DNA of 50,815 nt. It comes from UBA2093 sp044340485. GTDB taxonomy: Bacteria; Actinomycetota; Acidimicrobiia; Acidimicrobiales; Ilumatobacteraceae. The notes under the pieces were generated by a model. That model did no database searches. It was not told the DNA's origin and saw nothing but the letters and a program-made list of their open reading frames with translations. Positions 8,325 to 16,083 of this stretch are shown in pieces. The stretch is taken from assembly GCA_044340485.1 (NCBI GenBank), contig JBIITN010000014.1:1-50815 (forward strand), given 5' to 3'. Positions within the stretch are counted from its first letter, which is position 1. Each line of letters begins with the position of its first letter. Made by a program: the position numbers and the translations under genes.

Positions 8325-9713
8325 GTGAAAAGCACCGTTGAAGCCCTCGAAGGCAACAAAGTCAAAGTCTCAATTGAAGTCGAAGAATCAGAATTCGATC
8401 GCAACATCGACGCAGCATTTAAGAAGATTGCTCGCGATGTACGCCTTCCTGGTTTTCGGCCCGGCAAAGCGCCACGGCGTGTGCTTGAGGCCCGTATTGG
8501 TATCGAAGCTGCACGGCAACAAGCCCTGAACGACGCCATCCCTGAGTACCTGTCGCAAGCCGTACGTGAACACGATGTCGACATCGTTGCTACTCCAGAT
8601 GTGCAGTTGGTATCTGGTGAAGAAGGTGGCACTGTGCGTTGGGACGCCACTGTCGAAGTGCGCCCAGAGATCACTGTTGCTGGTTACGCAGGATTACGCG
8701 TTGAACTGCCCACAATCGAAGTAAGCGATGACGATATTGATCCGCTCGTGGAAAATGAGCGCCGTCGCCACGCAAAGCTGGTGGATGTCGATCGCGTTAC
8801 TCAATTAGGCGACTTTGTCACTCTCGATCTCGAAGGAACCCGTGACGGCGAACCAGTAGCAGGTCTAAACGTCGAAGACTGGAGCTATGAAATCGGTCGT
8901 GGCTGGGTGGCACCTGGTTTCGATGATCAATTGCTCGGTCTGAAAAAGGGTGAAGAAGTGCGCTTTACTGCGACACCTAATGGCACAGAGGAAGCCGCCG
9001 ATTTTCATATCAAGGTGATTCGCGTCCAAGAACAAGAACTTCCCGATGTCACAGACGAATGGGTGTCGGAACATCTCGCAGAGTTTGAATCGATGGATGC
9101 ATGGCGTGATGCACTGCGCACTCGCTTGCACGACATGCGCGTGCAACAAGTGCGCTCGACAGTGGGCGACAAAGTCACCGAGGCACTTGCAGATTTGGTC
9201 GATGTTGAGATTCCTCAGTCAATGGTTGATTACGACCTGCAGTCACGCGTGCAAAACACAATTGAGCAGTTCCGTCAACAGAGCATCTCGCTTGATCAGT
9301 GGTTGTCGGCCACCGGTCAAGACACCGAGTCATTTATCGAGAGTTTGCGGGAACGTTCCGTCATCGCAGTAAAGACTGATCTTGCGTTGCGTGCCGTTGC
9401 AACAGCAGAGAACATCTCGGTGGACGACCTCGAGATCGATACCGAATACGAAAACATCGCCATGCGCATTGGTGAAACGCCTGCCAAAGTGCGTCGTGCC
9501 TACGATCAAAATGGTGCAGTGTCAGAACTGGCATCCTTCCTACGCAAACAAAAAGCTTTCGACTGGCTCATGCATAACTGCCAATTTGTTGATGTCAATG
9601 GCACGGAGATTCCGCGAGATACGGTGGTGCCAGAGCATGACCATGACCACAGTGCTGAAGCCAACAGCACTGATTCAGAAAATACTGATTCAGAAAATAA
9701 GGATTCGCAGTGA
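8325..9713 (+). CDS. tig: Trigger factor, ribosome-associated chaperone
   Basis: 462 residues, close to the usual length. The ribosome-binding domain includes GFRPGKAPR, the loop that docks at the L23 exit site. An FKBP-like prolyl isomerase domain follows (about 150-240, LGDFVTLDLEGTRDGE to HIKVIRV), then the SurA-like helical chaperone domain. The last 30 residues are an acidic His/Asp/Ser-rich tail (HDHDHS and repeated TDSEN), common in actinobacterial trigger factors. It starts with GTG and heads the tig-clpP-clpX-folC cluster. Its TGA overlaps the GTG of clpP by four bases. It folds nascent chains in the cytoplasm. Confidence 0.97.
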   Translation: MKSTVEALEGNKVKVSIEVEESEFDRNIDAAFKKIARDVRLPGFRPGKAPRRVLEARIGIEAARQQALNDAIPEYLSQAVREHDVDIVATPDVQLVSGEEGGTVRWDATVEVRPEITVAGYAGLRVELPTIEVSDDDIDPLVENERRRHAKLVDVDRVTQLGDFVTLDLEGTRDGEPVAGLNVEDWSYEIGRGWVAPGFDDQLLGLKKGEEVRFTATPNGTEEAADFHIKVIRVQEQELPDVTDEWVSEHLAEFESMDAWRDALRTRLHDMRVQQVRSTVGDKVTEALADLVDVEIPQSMVDYDLQSRVQNTIEQFRQQSISLDQWLSATGQDTESFIESLRERSVIAVKTDLALRAVATAENISVDDLEIDTEYENIAMRIGETPAKVRRAYDQNGAVSELASFLRKQKAFDWLMHNCQFVDVNGTEIPRDTVVPEHDHDHSAEANSTDSENTDSENKDSQ

Positions 9714-10336
9714 ACTTTCAGAACTATTACGTCCCAAACGTCACCGAACAGACAAGTCGTGGCGAGCGCGTATACGACCTCTACAGTCGCTTACTGAAAG
9801 AGAACATCATCTTTTTGGGTACTCCCATTGATGACACCATCGCGAACTTGATTTGTGCACAGCTCATTCACTTGGAAAGTGAAAACCCAGATCGCGACAT
9901 CAACATCTATATCAATAGCCCTGGTGGCGACATCACGGCACTATTTGCGATTTACGACACAATGCAGTTCATTAAAAATGACATTGCCACGATTTGTCTC
10001 GGACAAGCTGCATCGGCTGCAGCAGTGCTTCTTGCCGCTGGCACGAAGGGAAAGCGCCTTGCGTTGCCGCATAGCCGGGTGCTTCTCCACCAGCCATATG
10101 GCCAGGTGGGGTATGGGCAGGTGACCGATCTTGAGATCGCCGCTCGTGAAATTTTGCGCATGCGAGACCTTTTAGAGCAGATTTTGGCCCATCACACCGG
10201 TCAAAGCATCGAACGCATCCATGCAGACACTGATCGCGACTTCGTAATGGAAGCAAATGAGGCCCTCGAGTATGGAATCATTGATGACGTGATTAGTTCA
10301 CGTGAGTTGACGGACCGCTCCGGTCCGATCCGCTGA
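9710..10336 (+). CDS. clpP: ATP-dependent Clp protease proteolytic subunit
   Basis: 208 residues. Serine protease of the ClpP fold: nucleophile S102 in GQAASAAA, His127 in SRVLLHQP, and the acid within DTDRDF (about 175-177). The more usual sequence after the nucleophile is MGA; here it is AAA. Oligomeric ClpP forms the barrel that degrades unfolded proteins passed in by ClpX, encoded just downstream. The GTG start overlaps the end of tig (GTGA), so translation is coupled. Many actinobacteria have two clpP genes in tandem here; only one is present. Confidence 0.97.
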   Translation: MNFQNYYVPNVTEQTSRGERVYDLYSRLLKENIIFLGTPIDDTIANLICAQLIHLESENPDRDINIYINSPGGDITALFAIYDTMQFIKNDIATICLGQAASAAAVLLAAGTKGKRLALPHSRVLLHQPYGQVGYGQVTDLEIAAREILRMRDLLEQILAHHTGQSIERIHADTDRDFVMEANEALEYGIIDDVISSRELTDRSGPIR

Positions 10337-10359
10337 TCCATTCTCGAGAGGGGCACTTC

Positions 10360-11643
10360 GTGGCGAAATTTGGTGATTCAGGCGAATTGCTGAAGTGCTC
10401 GTTCTGCGGCAAATCGCAAAAGCAAGTAAAGAAACTCATCGCTGGACCTGGTGTCTATATCTGTGATGAGTGCATCGACTTGTGCAACGAAATTATTGAA
10501 GAAGAAGTTGGCGATCGCAGCGAATTTTCATTTGACACGTTGCCCACACCGCAAGAGATCCGCGCCTTTCTTGACGAGTACGTGATCGGGCAGGATCAAG
10601 CGAAGAAGGTTCTGTCAGTTGCAGTGTTCCATCACTATCGCCGATTGCAGTATCAACACCAAAACACCGGACTTCGTCGTGACGATGTGGAGTTGTCGAA
10701 GAGCAACATCTTGATGCTCGGGCCAACAGGTTGTGGGAAGACACACATGGCTCAAACGCTTGCGCGTATGTTGAACGTGCCGTTTGCAGTTGCTGATGCC
10801 ACCGCGTTAACCGAAGCTGGGTATGTCGGTGAAGACGTTGAGAACATCTTGCTCAAGTTGTTGCAGGCCGCCGACTTTGATGTCAAAAAGGCAGAGCAAG
10901 GCATTGTGTACATCGATGAAATCGACAAGGTTGCACGCAAAGCGGAAAACCCGAGTATCACTCGCGATGTGTCGGGAGAGGGTGTGCAGCAAGCGTTGTT
11001 GAAAATTCTCGAAGGAACGGTCGCTTCAGTTCCACCACAAGGCGGCCGGAAGCATCCGCATCAGGAATTCATCCAGATCGATACCACCAACGTGTTGTTT
11101 ATTTGTGGCGGTGCGTTTGCAGGCCTTGAACAAATCATCGAGTCACGCATCGGGCACAAGGGTGTTGGTTTCCATGGCATTGTGAAATCAAAAGCCGAGA
11201 AAGACCCTGGCGATCTGTTTGCTCAAGTGTTGCCCGAAGATTTGCTGAAGTTCGGAATGATTCCAGAATTCATCGGTCGCTTACCGATGATCGGAGCCGT
11301 TCATTCACTCGACCGCGACACATTGATGCAGATCCTCACCGAGCCCAAAAACTCCCTCATCAAGCAGTATCAAAAGATTTTTGAATTTGAAGATGTTGAC
11401 CTTGAAGTCACCACCGACGCTCTCGCGGCCATCGCCGACCTCGCACTTCAGCGCGGTACTGGTGCACGTGGTCTGCGCTCAATTCTCGAAAACGTCTTGC
11501 TCGACACGATGTATGCATTGCCTGGTCGCACAGACGTGGAAAAAGTTGTGGTTGACGAAAAGTCTGTCACTAGTCAAGCCCAACCCACATTGGTGTTGCG
11601 CGGAGCAGCACGATCGTCACGTCAGCGTCGCGCTGCGTCGTAA
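10360..11643 (+). CDS. clpX: ATP-dependent Clp protease ATPase subunit ClpX
   Basis: 427 residues. The N-terminal zinc-binding domain has C13, C16, C35 and C38 (CSFCGK...CDEC). The AAA+ domain has Walker A GPTGCGKT near residue 120, Walker B IVYIDEIDK, the RKA loop, and an IGF-type ClpP loop (here HKGVGFHG region). ClpX unfolds tagged substrates and threads them into ClpP, and also acts alone as an unfoldase. The GTG start has the purine-rich GAGAGGGG upstream. It lies 23 bp after clpP and 2 bp before folC, in one operon. Confidence 0.98.
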   Translation: MAKFGDSGELLKCSFCGKSQKQVKKLIAGPGVYICDECIDLCNEIIEEEVGDRSEFSFDTLPTPQEIRAFLDEYVIGQDQAKKVLSVAVFHHYRRLQYQHQNTGLRRDDVELSKSNILMLGPTGCGKTHMAQTLARMLNVPFAVADATALTEAGYVGEDVENILLKLLQAADFDVKKAEQGIVYIDEIDKVARKAENPSITRDVSGEGVQQALLKILEGTVASVPPQGGRKHPHQEFIQIDTTNVLFICGGAFAGLEQIIESRIGHKGVGFHGIVKSKAEKDPGDLFAQVLPEDLLKFGMIPEFIGRLPMIGAVHSLDRDTLMQILTEPKNSLIKQYQKIFEFEDVDLEVTTDALAAIADLALQRGTGARGLRSILENVLLDTMYALPGRTDVEKVVVDEKSVTSQAQPTLVLRGAARSSRQRRAAS

Positions 11644-11645
11644 CC

Positions 11646-12941
11646 GTGAAATTTGACGACGCTCTTTTATATCTCGACGACCACGCCTCGTACGACAAGA
11701 CAGGTCGCATTGAATCGCCGTCGCTCGACAAAATCGAACGGTTGTTATCGGTCCTTGATGATCCGCATCGTTCATTTCGCGTCATTCATGTGACGGGCAC
11801 CAACGGCAAAGGTTCCACAAGCCAGATCATCACCCGTTTACTCATGGCACATGGTGTCAAGGTGGGCACATATTCCAGTCCACATCTTGAAGATGTGCGT
11901 GAACGAATTCAAATCGACGGAGAAATGATCAGCAAAGAAGACTTTGGTGATGCAGTCTCGGCAGTAGCTGATGCAGAAATGCTGTCTGGAGTGCGCCCAT
12001 CATATTTCGAAATAGTTACCGCTGCTGCCTTTTGGGTATTTGCCGATCAAGCAATTGACGTTGCAGTCATTGAGGTTGGTCTTCTTGGACGTTGGGACGC
12101 TACCAATGTTGTGTCGTCTGATGTTTCAGTGATCACAAATATTGCGCTTGATCACACAGAGTTTGCTGGACCAACTCTTGAACACATCGCGCGAGAAAAA
12201 GCAGGAATCATCAAAGCGGGGAGCACGGCCGTTATCGGTGAAACTCGACCAGAGCTTGTCAATATTTTTTTGGAAGAACCACATGATTCTTATGTACGAC
12301 GCGGTGAACATTTCAAATGTGTTGATAATCAGTTGGCATTAGGTGGGCGGGTATTTTATTTTCGCACGTCACGATCTGAGTATGACGACATCTTTGTTCC
12401 GCTGCATGGCGAGCATCAAGGAGACAACGCGCTCGTTGCGTTGAGCGCAGTTGAAGAATTTTTCAAAGCACCTCTCGTTCGCGACACAGTGCAAGAAGCT
12501 TTCGACTCAGTCGTCATGCCCGGCCGGTTTGAAATTTTGGGATATCAACCACTTGTCATAGTGGACGGTGCACACAATCCGGCGGGTGCTGATGTGTGTG
12601 CAACGGTCTTCTTCCGTGATTTCGATCCACCTGGACGTCGAATTTTGGTGGTCGGTGCATTGCAAGGACGAGACTTGGCTGACAGTTTGTCGGCGTTTCG
12701 TGCTGATGAATTTGATCTTGTGGTGTGCACAACCGCTCCGTCACCAAGAGCTCATCAGGCAAAAGACATCGCCGAAGCAGCCAAGGCGCTTGGGTGTGAC
12801 GATGTGGTGGTTGCTTCCACAGTGGAAGTGGCATGTGACCGTGCATTGAACGACGCAGGACCCGATGATGCGATTTTGGTAGCAGGATCGCTGTATGTAG
12901 TGGGTGCAGCGCGCCCATATCTGAAGCGAATTCTTCCCTAG
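11646..12941 (+). CDS. folC: Folylpolyglutamate / dihydrofolate synthase
   Basis: 431 residues of the Mur-ligase superfamily. The ATP-binding P-loop GTNGKGST is at 51-58, and the family signature with TYSSPHL follows. The central domain has the conserved ITNIALDHTEFAG, and the C-terminal Rossmann domain holds VDGAHNPAG. It adds glutamate to folates, and in many bacteria also makes dihydrofolate from dihydropteroate. The GTG start lies 2 bp after clpX stops, so translation is coupled. Which of the two activities dominates cannot be read here. Confidence 0.95.
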   Translation: MKFDDALLYLDDHASYDKTGRIESPSLDKIERLLSVLDDPHRSFRVIHVTGTNGKGSTSQIITRLLMAHGVKVGTYSSPHLEDVRERIQIDGEMISKEDFGDAVSAVADAEMLSGVRPSYFEIVTAAAFWVFADQAIDVAVIEVGLLGRWDATNVVSSDVSVITNIALDHTEFAGPTLEHIAREKAGIIKAGSTAVIGETRPELVNIFLEEPHDSYVRRGEHFKCVDNQLALGGRVFYFRTSRSEYDDIFVPLHGEHQGDNALVALSAVEEFFKAPLVRDTVQEAFDSVVMPGRFEILGYQPLVIVDGAHNPAGADVCATVFFRDFDPPGRRILVVGALQGRDLADSLSAFRADEFDLVVCTTAPSPRAHQAKDIAEAAKALGCDDVVVASTVEVACDRALNDAGPDDAILVAGSLYVVGAARPYLKRILP

Positions 12942-12966
12942 ACCCCTGTTCAGGCCTGAAAAGCCT

Positions 12967-12972
12967 TAGCCT
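12967..12972 (+). promoter_or_regulatory. TAGNNT -10-like box before ndk
   Basis: TAGCCT ends 7 bases before the ndk ATG, with no Shine-Dalgarno between, which suits a leaderless transcript. It overlaps an inverted repeat (TCAGGC at 12950-12955, GCCTGA at 12969-12974). The same box type precedes dgt, obg, murJ, moxR and rplU. Confidence 0.4.
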
Positions 12973-12979
12973 GACAGCC

Positions 12980-13393
12980 ATGTCTACTCGCACCCTTGTG
13001 TTATTAAAGCCCGACGCCGTGGAACGTGGTCTTGTCGGTGTCATCGTGAGTCGTTTTGAAACAAAAGGCTTGCGTCTTGTCGCTATGGAATTGCGCACCC
13101 TTGATCAGGACATTCTGGGTCGCCACTATGAAGAACACAAAGGAAAAGGTTTCTACGACGACCTTGTGGCCTTCATGTCGCGAGGTCCGGTTGTGGCGAT
13201 GGCTGTGGAAGGTCCCGACGACACATGGGAAATCGTGCGATCAATGATGGGTGCTACCAATCCGCGAGCTGCAGCTCCTGGCACCATTCGCGGAGATTTT
13301 GGAACATTGTTCACCGAGAACTTGGTACATGGCAGTGACTCAGCCGAGTCCGCTGCACGAGAGTTGTCCATCTTTTTTCCAGGACTCAAGTAA
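12980..13393 (+). CDS. ndk: Nucleoside diphosphate kinase
   Basis: 137 residues, the normal length. The N-terminal strand TLVLLKPDAVERGL is the family opening, and the phosphorylated histidine is H117 in NLVHGSDSAESA. It transfers the gamma-phosphate from ATP to NDPs and dNDPs through phospho-His, balancing nucleotide pools. It is separated from folC by 38 bp containing an inverted repeat and a TAGNNT box, so it may have its own promoter. mreB follows after 41 bp. Confidence 0.98.
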   Translation: MSTRTLVLLKPDAVERGLVGVIVSRFETKGLRLVAMELRTLDQDILGRHYEEHKGKGFYDDLVAFMSRGPVVAMAVEGPDDTWEIVRSMMGATNPRAAAPGTIRGDFGTLFTENLVHGSDSAESAARELSIFFPGLK

Positions 13394-13410
13394 TTCACAC
13401 AGTTTGTGAA
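13394..13410. promoter_or_regulatory. 17-bp inverted repeat between ndk and mreB
   Basis: TTCACA - 5 nt - TGTGAA, perfect 6-bp arms, starting at the base after the ndk stop codon and ending 24 bp before the mreB GTG. It could be a small operator or a hairpin affecting readthrough into the cell-shape operon. There is no T-run, so it is not a classic terminator. Confidence 0.3.
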
Positions 13411-13434
13411 GTACGTGATGTTGAGGTGTAAGTA

Positions 13435-14472
13435 GTGAGTCGCGCCAATCCACTGGCTATCGGTCGCGACATCGCGATCGATCTCGGTACTGCAAACACG
13501 CTCGTCTATGTACGGGGACAGGGGATTGTTCTTAATGAACCTTCCGTTGTTGCGATCGATACACGCGACGGACGACCAGTCGCGGTTGGGTGGGAAGCGA
13601 AACGCATGCTTGGTCGCACACCTGGACACATTCAAGCGGTGCGTCCGCTGAAAGATGGTGTTATTGCAGACTTTGATGTTTGCGAAAAGATGTTGCGTTA
13701 TTTCATCCAACGGATTTCCAATAGTCGCTGGAGTAAGCCACGCATGGTCATCTGTGTTCCATCTGGTATCACCGGGGTGGAGCAACGTGCGGTGCAAGAA
13801 GCAGCCGAGTACGCAGGTGCTCGAAAGCCAGTACACATCATTGAAGAACCAATGGCGGCTGCTATCGGAGCTGATCTTCCGGTGCATGAACCAAGCGGCA
13901 ACATGATTGTTGATATCGGTGGTGGCACCACTGAAGTTGCCGTGATCTCGCTTGGGGGCATTGTGGTCGCACAAAGCGTGCGTGTTGCAGGCGATGAGAT
14001 CGACGCCGCGATAAGTCAGTATGTGCGCACGCAGTTTTCACTAGACATTGGTGAAAATACTGCTGAGGAAATCAAAATTCAGTTGGGCTCTGTGTGGTTA
14101 CTAGACCAAGAACTCACCGCCGATGTTGGTGGACGCGACACCTTGACCGGTTTGCCGAAAACCATTGAATTGACATCGGAAAATGTGCGTGAAGCAATCG
14201 CGGAACCAATTGCTGCAATTATTGACGCAGTGAAGTCCACTCTCGATCGAACACCGCCTGAGTTGGCCGCCGACATCATGGATAGGGGTATCCATTTGTC
14301 AGGTGGAGGCGCGTTATTGGCTGGTATCACCGCCCGCATCACCCACGACACTGGAATGCCCTGTTACGTCGCCCCAGATCCGCTGTATGCAGTCGCAATT
14401 GGTTCTGGCCGAGCTTTGGAAAACATTGAGGCCATGCGTGGCATGATGTCGTCCAACTCGAACGATTATTAA
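13435..14472 (+). CDS. mreB: Rod shape-determining actin homologue MreB
   Basis: 345 residues. The actin/Hsp70 ATPase fold is shown by the phosphate-1 loop AIDLGTANT, the phosphate-2 region MIVDIGGGTTEVAVI, and the adenosine loop HLSGGGALLAGI. MreB filaments under the membrane position the elongation synthases encoded downstream (mreC, mreD, mrdA, rodA). The start is GTG preceded by a GAGG-containing stretch. mreC follows after 13 bp. Presence of a full mre operon implies a rod or elongated cell, though some coccoid lineages keep it. Confidence 0.97.
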   Translation: MSRANPLAIGRDIAIDLGTANTLVYVRGQGIVLNEPSVVAIDTRDGRPVAVGWEAKRMLGRTPGHIQAVRPLKDGVIADFDVCEKMLRYFIQRISNSRWSKPRMVICVPSGITGVEQRAVQEAAEYAGARKPVHIIEEPMAAAIGADLPVHEPSGNMIVDIGGGTTEVAVISLGGIVVAQSVRVAGDEIDAAISQYVRTQFSLDIGENTAEEIKIQLGSVWLLDQELTADVGGRDTLTGLPKTIELTSENVREAIAEPIAAIIDAVKSTLDRTPPELAADIMDRGIHLSGGGALLAGITARITHDTGMPCYVAPDPLYAVAIGSGRALENIEAMRGMMSSNSNDY

Positions 14473-14485
14473 ATGAAGTAGTCCC

Positions 14486-15565
14486 GTGGCGGGTCAATCT
14501 TTTACACGACGCAGAGTTATTGCACTTCTTGCATTGACATCTCTCATTCTCGTCACGCTCGATCTGCGCGATAGTGGAATCACAAATGGCTTGCGCGATG
14601 CATTTGCTGTGATGTTTCGTCCCATTGAAAGCGCCACACGAGTCATCACAAACCCCATTCGCAGCACATGGAATGGAATTGTCAACTATGACGACGTGGC
14701 GGAAGAAAATCGACGTTTGAAAGATCTGGTTGCACGTCAAGAGGGGGCAACCATTGCAAATATTGCTGGAATTCGTGAAGCGCAAGAGTTGCTTGCTTTG
14801 AATGGATTACCAACTCTTGCTGGTATCGAATCATGCACCGCTCAAGTGGTGGGTTCTACTCCCTCCAACTTTTCGCAGACGGTGGAAATTAACAGAGGGC
14901 GGACCTGCGGTATCCGAGTCGGTATGCCTGTTCTTAACGCAGCGGGACTCATCGGCAAAGTTACAGAGGTGTACAACGATCGTGCTGTTGTGATGCTTAT
15001 TACAGACCCTGCATATTCATTATCTGTCAAAGTGGTGAATACACCCCCCACTACAACTGCAGCTCCGGGAAGAGGCAGCACGGTAGAAACAACCACCACA
15101 CTGTCGACAACCACAACGTCGACCACTACCACCACAATTTATATCGAGGGCTTTCAGCCCGGTGCCACCGTGGCGACGTCACCGCCAACGGCGCCACCAA
15201 CTCTTCCCGATGGCAAACCAGTCACACCAAACACGTCGCCGTTGACCGTTCCACCTGGTGCTGATTTGCCTTTACGTGAAACAGGGGCGTTGGAAGGTCG
15301 GGGATTGAATCGTTTGCCAATTGTGCGGTTTATTGAAAACCAGCCCCGCTTTGGTGAAATTGCAGTGGGATCACCGGTGATTTCTGCCGGAGGTGCAACA
15401 TCGCTAGCTCCACCCGACATCGTGGTAGGCACTGTCGCACGTGTGGTAAATCGTTCAGGAAACTTGGGCCCAATTTTGGAAGTGACCGTGGCGGCAAATC
15501 TGGAGAATCTCAACTTTGTCCGCATCTTGTTGTATCAACCCACAACCGAACGAATAGCGCCATGA
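14486..15565 (+). CDS. mreC: Rod shape-determining protein MreC with Thr/Pro-rich insertion
   Basis: 359 residues. Order: short cytoplasmic N-terminus, one membrane helix (about 11-26), a coiled-coil segment (about 65-105), then the two beta-barrel domains outside the membrane. The barrel region is interrupted at about 187-262 by a Thr/Pro-rich low-complexity stretch, including a nearly pure Thr run at 201-217. The usual MreC fold resumes at GLNRLPIVRFIEN. MreC is the periplasmic scaffold that activates PBP2. It starts with GTG and overlaps mreD by four bases (ATGA). The insertion is in frame and the flanks are intact, so it is not a frameshift. It could be a flexible, possibly glycosylated linker. 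Confidence 0.93.
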   Translation: MAGQSFTRRRVIALLALTSLILVTLDLRDSGITNGLRDAFAVMFRPIESATRVITNPIRSTWNGIVNYDDVAEENRRLKDLVARQEGATIANIAGIREAQELLALNGLPTLAGIESCTAQVVGSTPSNFSQTVEINRGRTCGIRVGMPVLNAAGLIGKVTEVYNDRAVVMLITDPAYSLSVKVVNTPPTTTAAPGRGSTVETTTTLSTTTTSTTTTTIYIEGFQPGATVATSPPTAPPTLPDGKPVTPNTSPLTVPPGADLPLRETGALEGRGLNRLPIVRFIENQPRFGEIAVGSPVISAGGATSLAPPDIVVGTVARVVNRSGNLGPILEVTVAANLENLNFVRILLYQPTTERIAP

Positions 15566-16083
15566 TCGAACGCATCGTTGCAATTGCGGAGAATGCTTAC
15601 ACGCGCTTATTTCTGATCGCACTCTTGTTTCTTGCATTACAGACAACAATCTTGAACGAGTTACGACCCTTTGATGTGTCATTAGAAATCATGGTCCTTC
15701 TTGCAGCAAGTGTGGGTCTTGCGCGCGGTTCAGAAGTTGGTGCAATCGCAGGTTTCATGATTGGCCTCATGTACGACATGGTTCTCACTACACCACTCGG
15801 CCTAGGTGCTGCAGTATTTGGAATTGTTGGCTATTTGGCCGGTTCCGTTCATTCGTTCGTGCATGAACCCACTTGGTGGTCACGAGTTTTGTTAGGTGCT
15901 GGCGCAAGCGGAGTTGGGATGGTGTTAATGGCAGGGGCCATTGCGCTGGTCGGCACTGACGGGATATTCACCACAAAAGTACTTACTATTGCCCTCGTGG
16001 TAGCAGTGTTCAATGCAGTATTCAGTCTTCCCACTGAGCGTCTCTGCCGTTGGGCAATGGTGAAGGAAAAGGCTGTTCGTTAA
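15562..16083 (+). CDS. mreD: Rod shape-determining membrane protein MreD
   Basis: 173 residues, about five to six membrane helices, as expected for MreD. The N-terminus has a helix at about 14-32, and the middle has LARGSEVGAIAGFMIGLMYD, where the acidic residue in the membrane segment is typical. It partners MreC and RodA in the elongasome. Start ATG overlaps the mreC stop (ATGA), and the stop TAA abuts the GTG of mrdA. Assigned from position, size and hydrophobicity, since MreD sequences are poorly conserved. Confidence 0.9.
   Translation: MIERIVAIAENAYTRLFLIALLFLALQTTILNELRPFDVSLEIMVLLAASVGLARGSEVGAIAGFMIGLMYDMVLTTPLGLGAAVFGIVGYLAGSVHSFVHEPTWWSRVLLGAGASGVGMVLMAGAIALVGTDGIFTTKVLTIALVVAVFNAVFSLPTERLCRWAMVKEKAVR

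Noticed and set aside
9710..10336. A missing second clpP as evidence of gene loss
   Set aside because: A second copy may lie elsewhere in the genome; the window alone cannot show loss.
13153..13974. A 273-codon open frame opposite ndk and mreB
   Set aside because: It lies antisense to two unmistakable conserved genes and its translation resembles no protein family.
15046..15135. Thr-rich region of mreC as a frameshift
   Set aside because: The frame is continuous and typical MreC sequence resumes afterwards.
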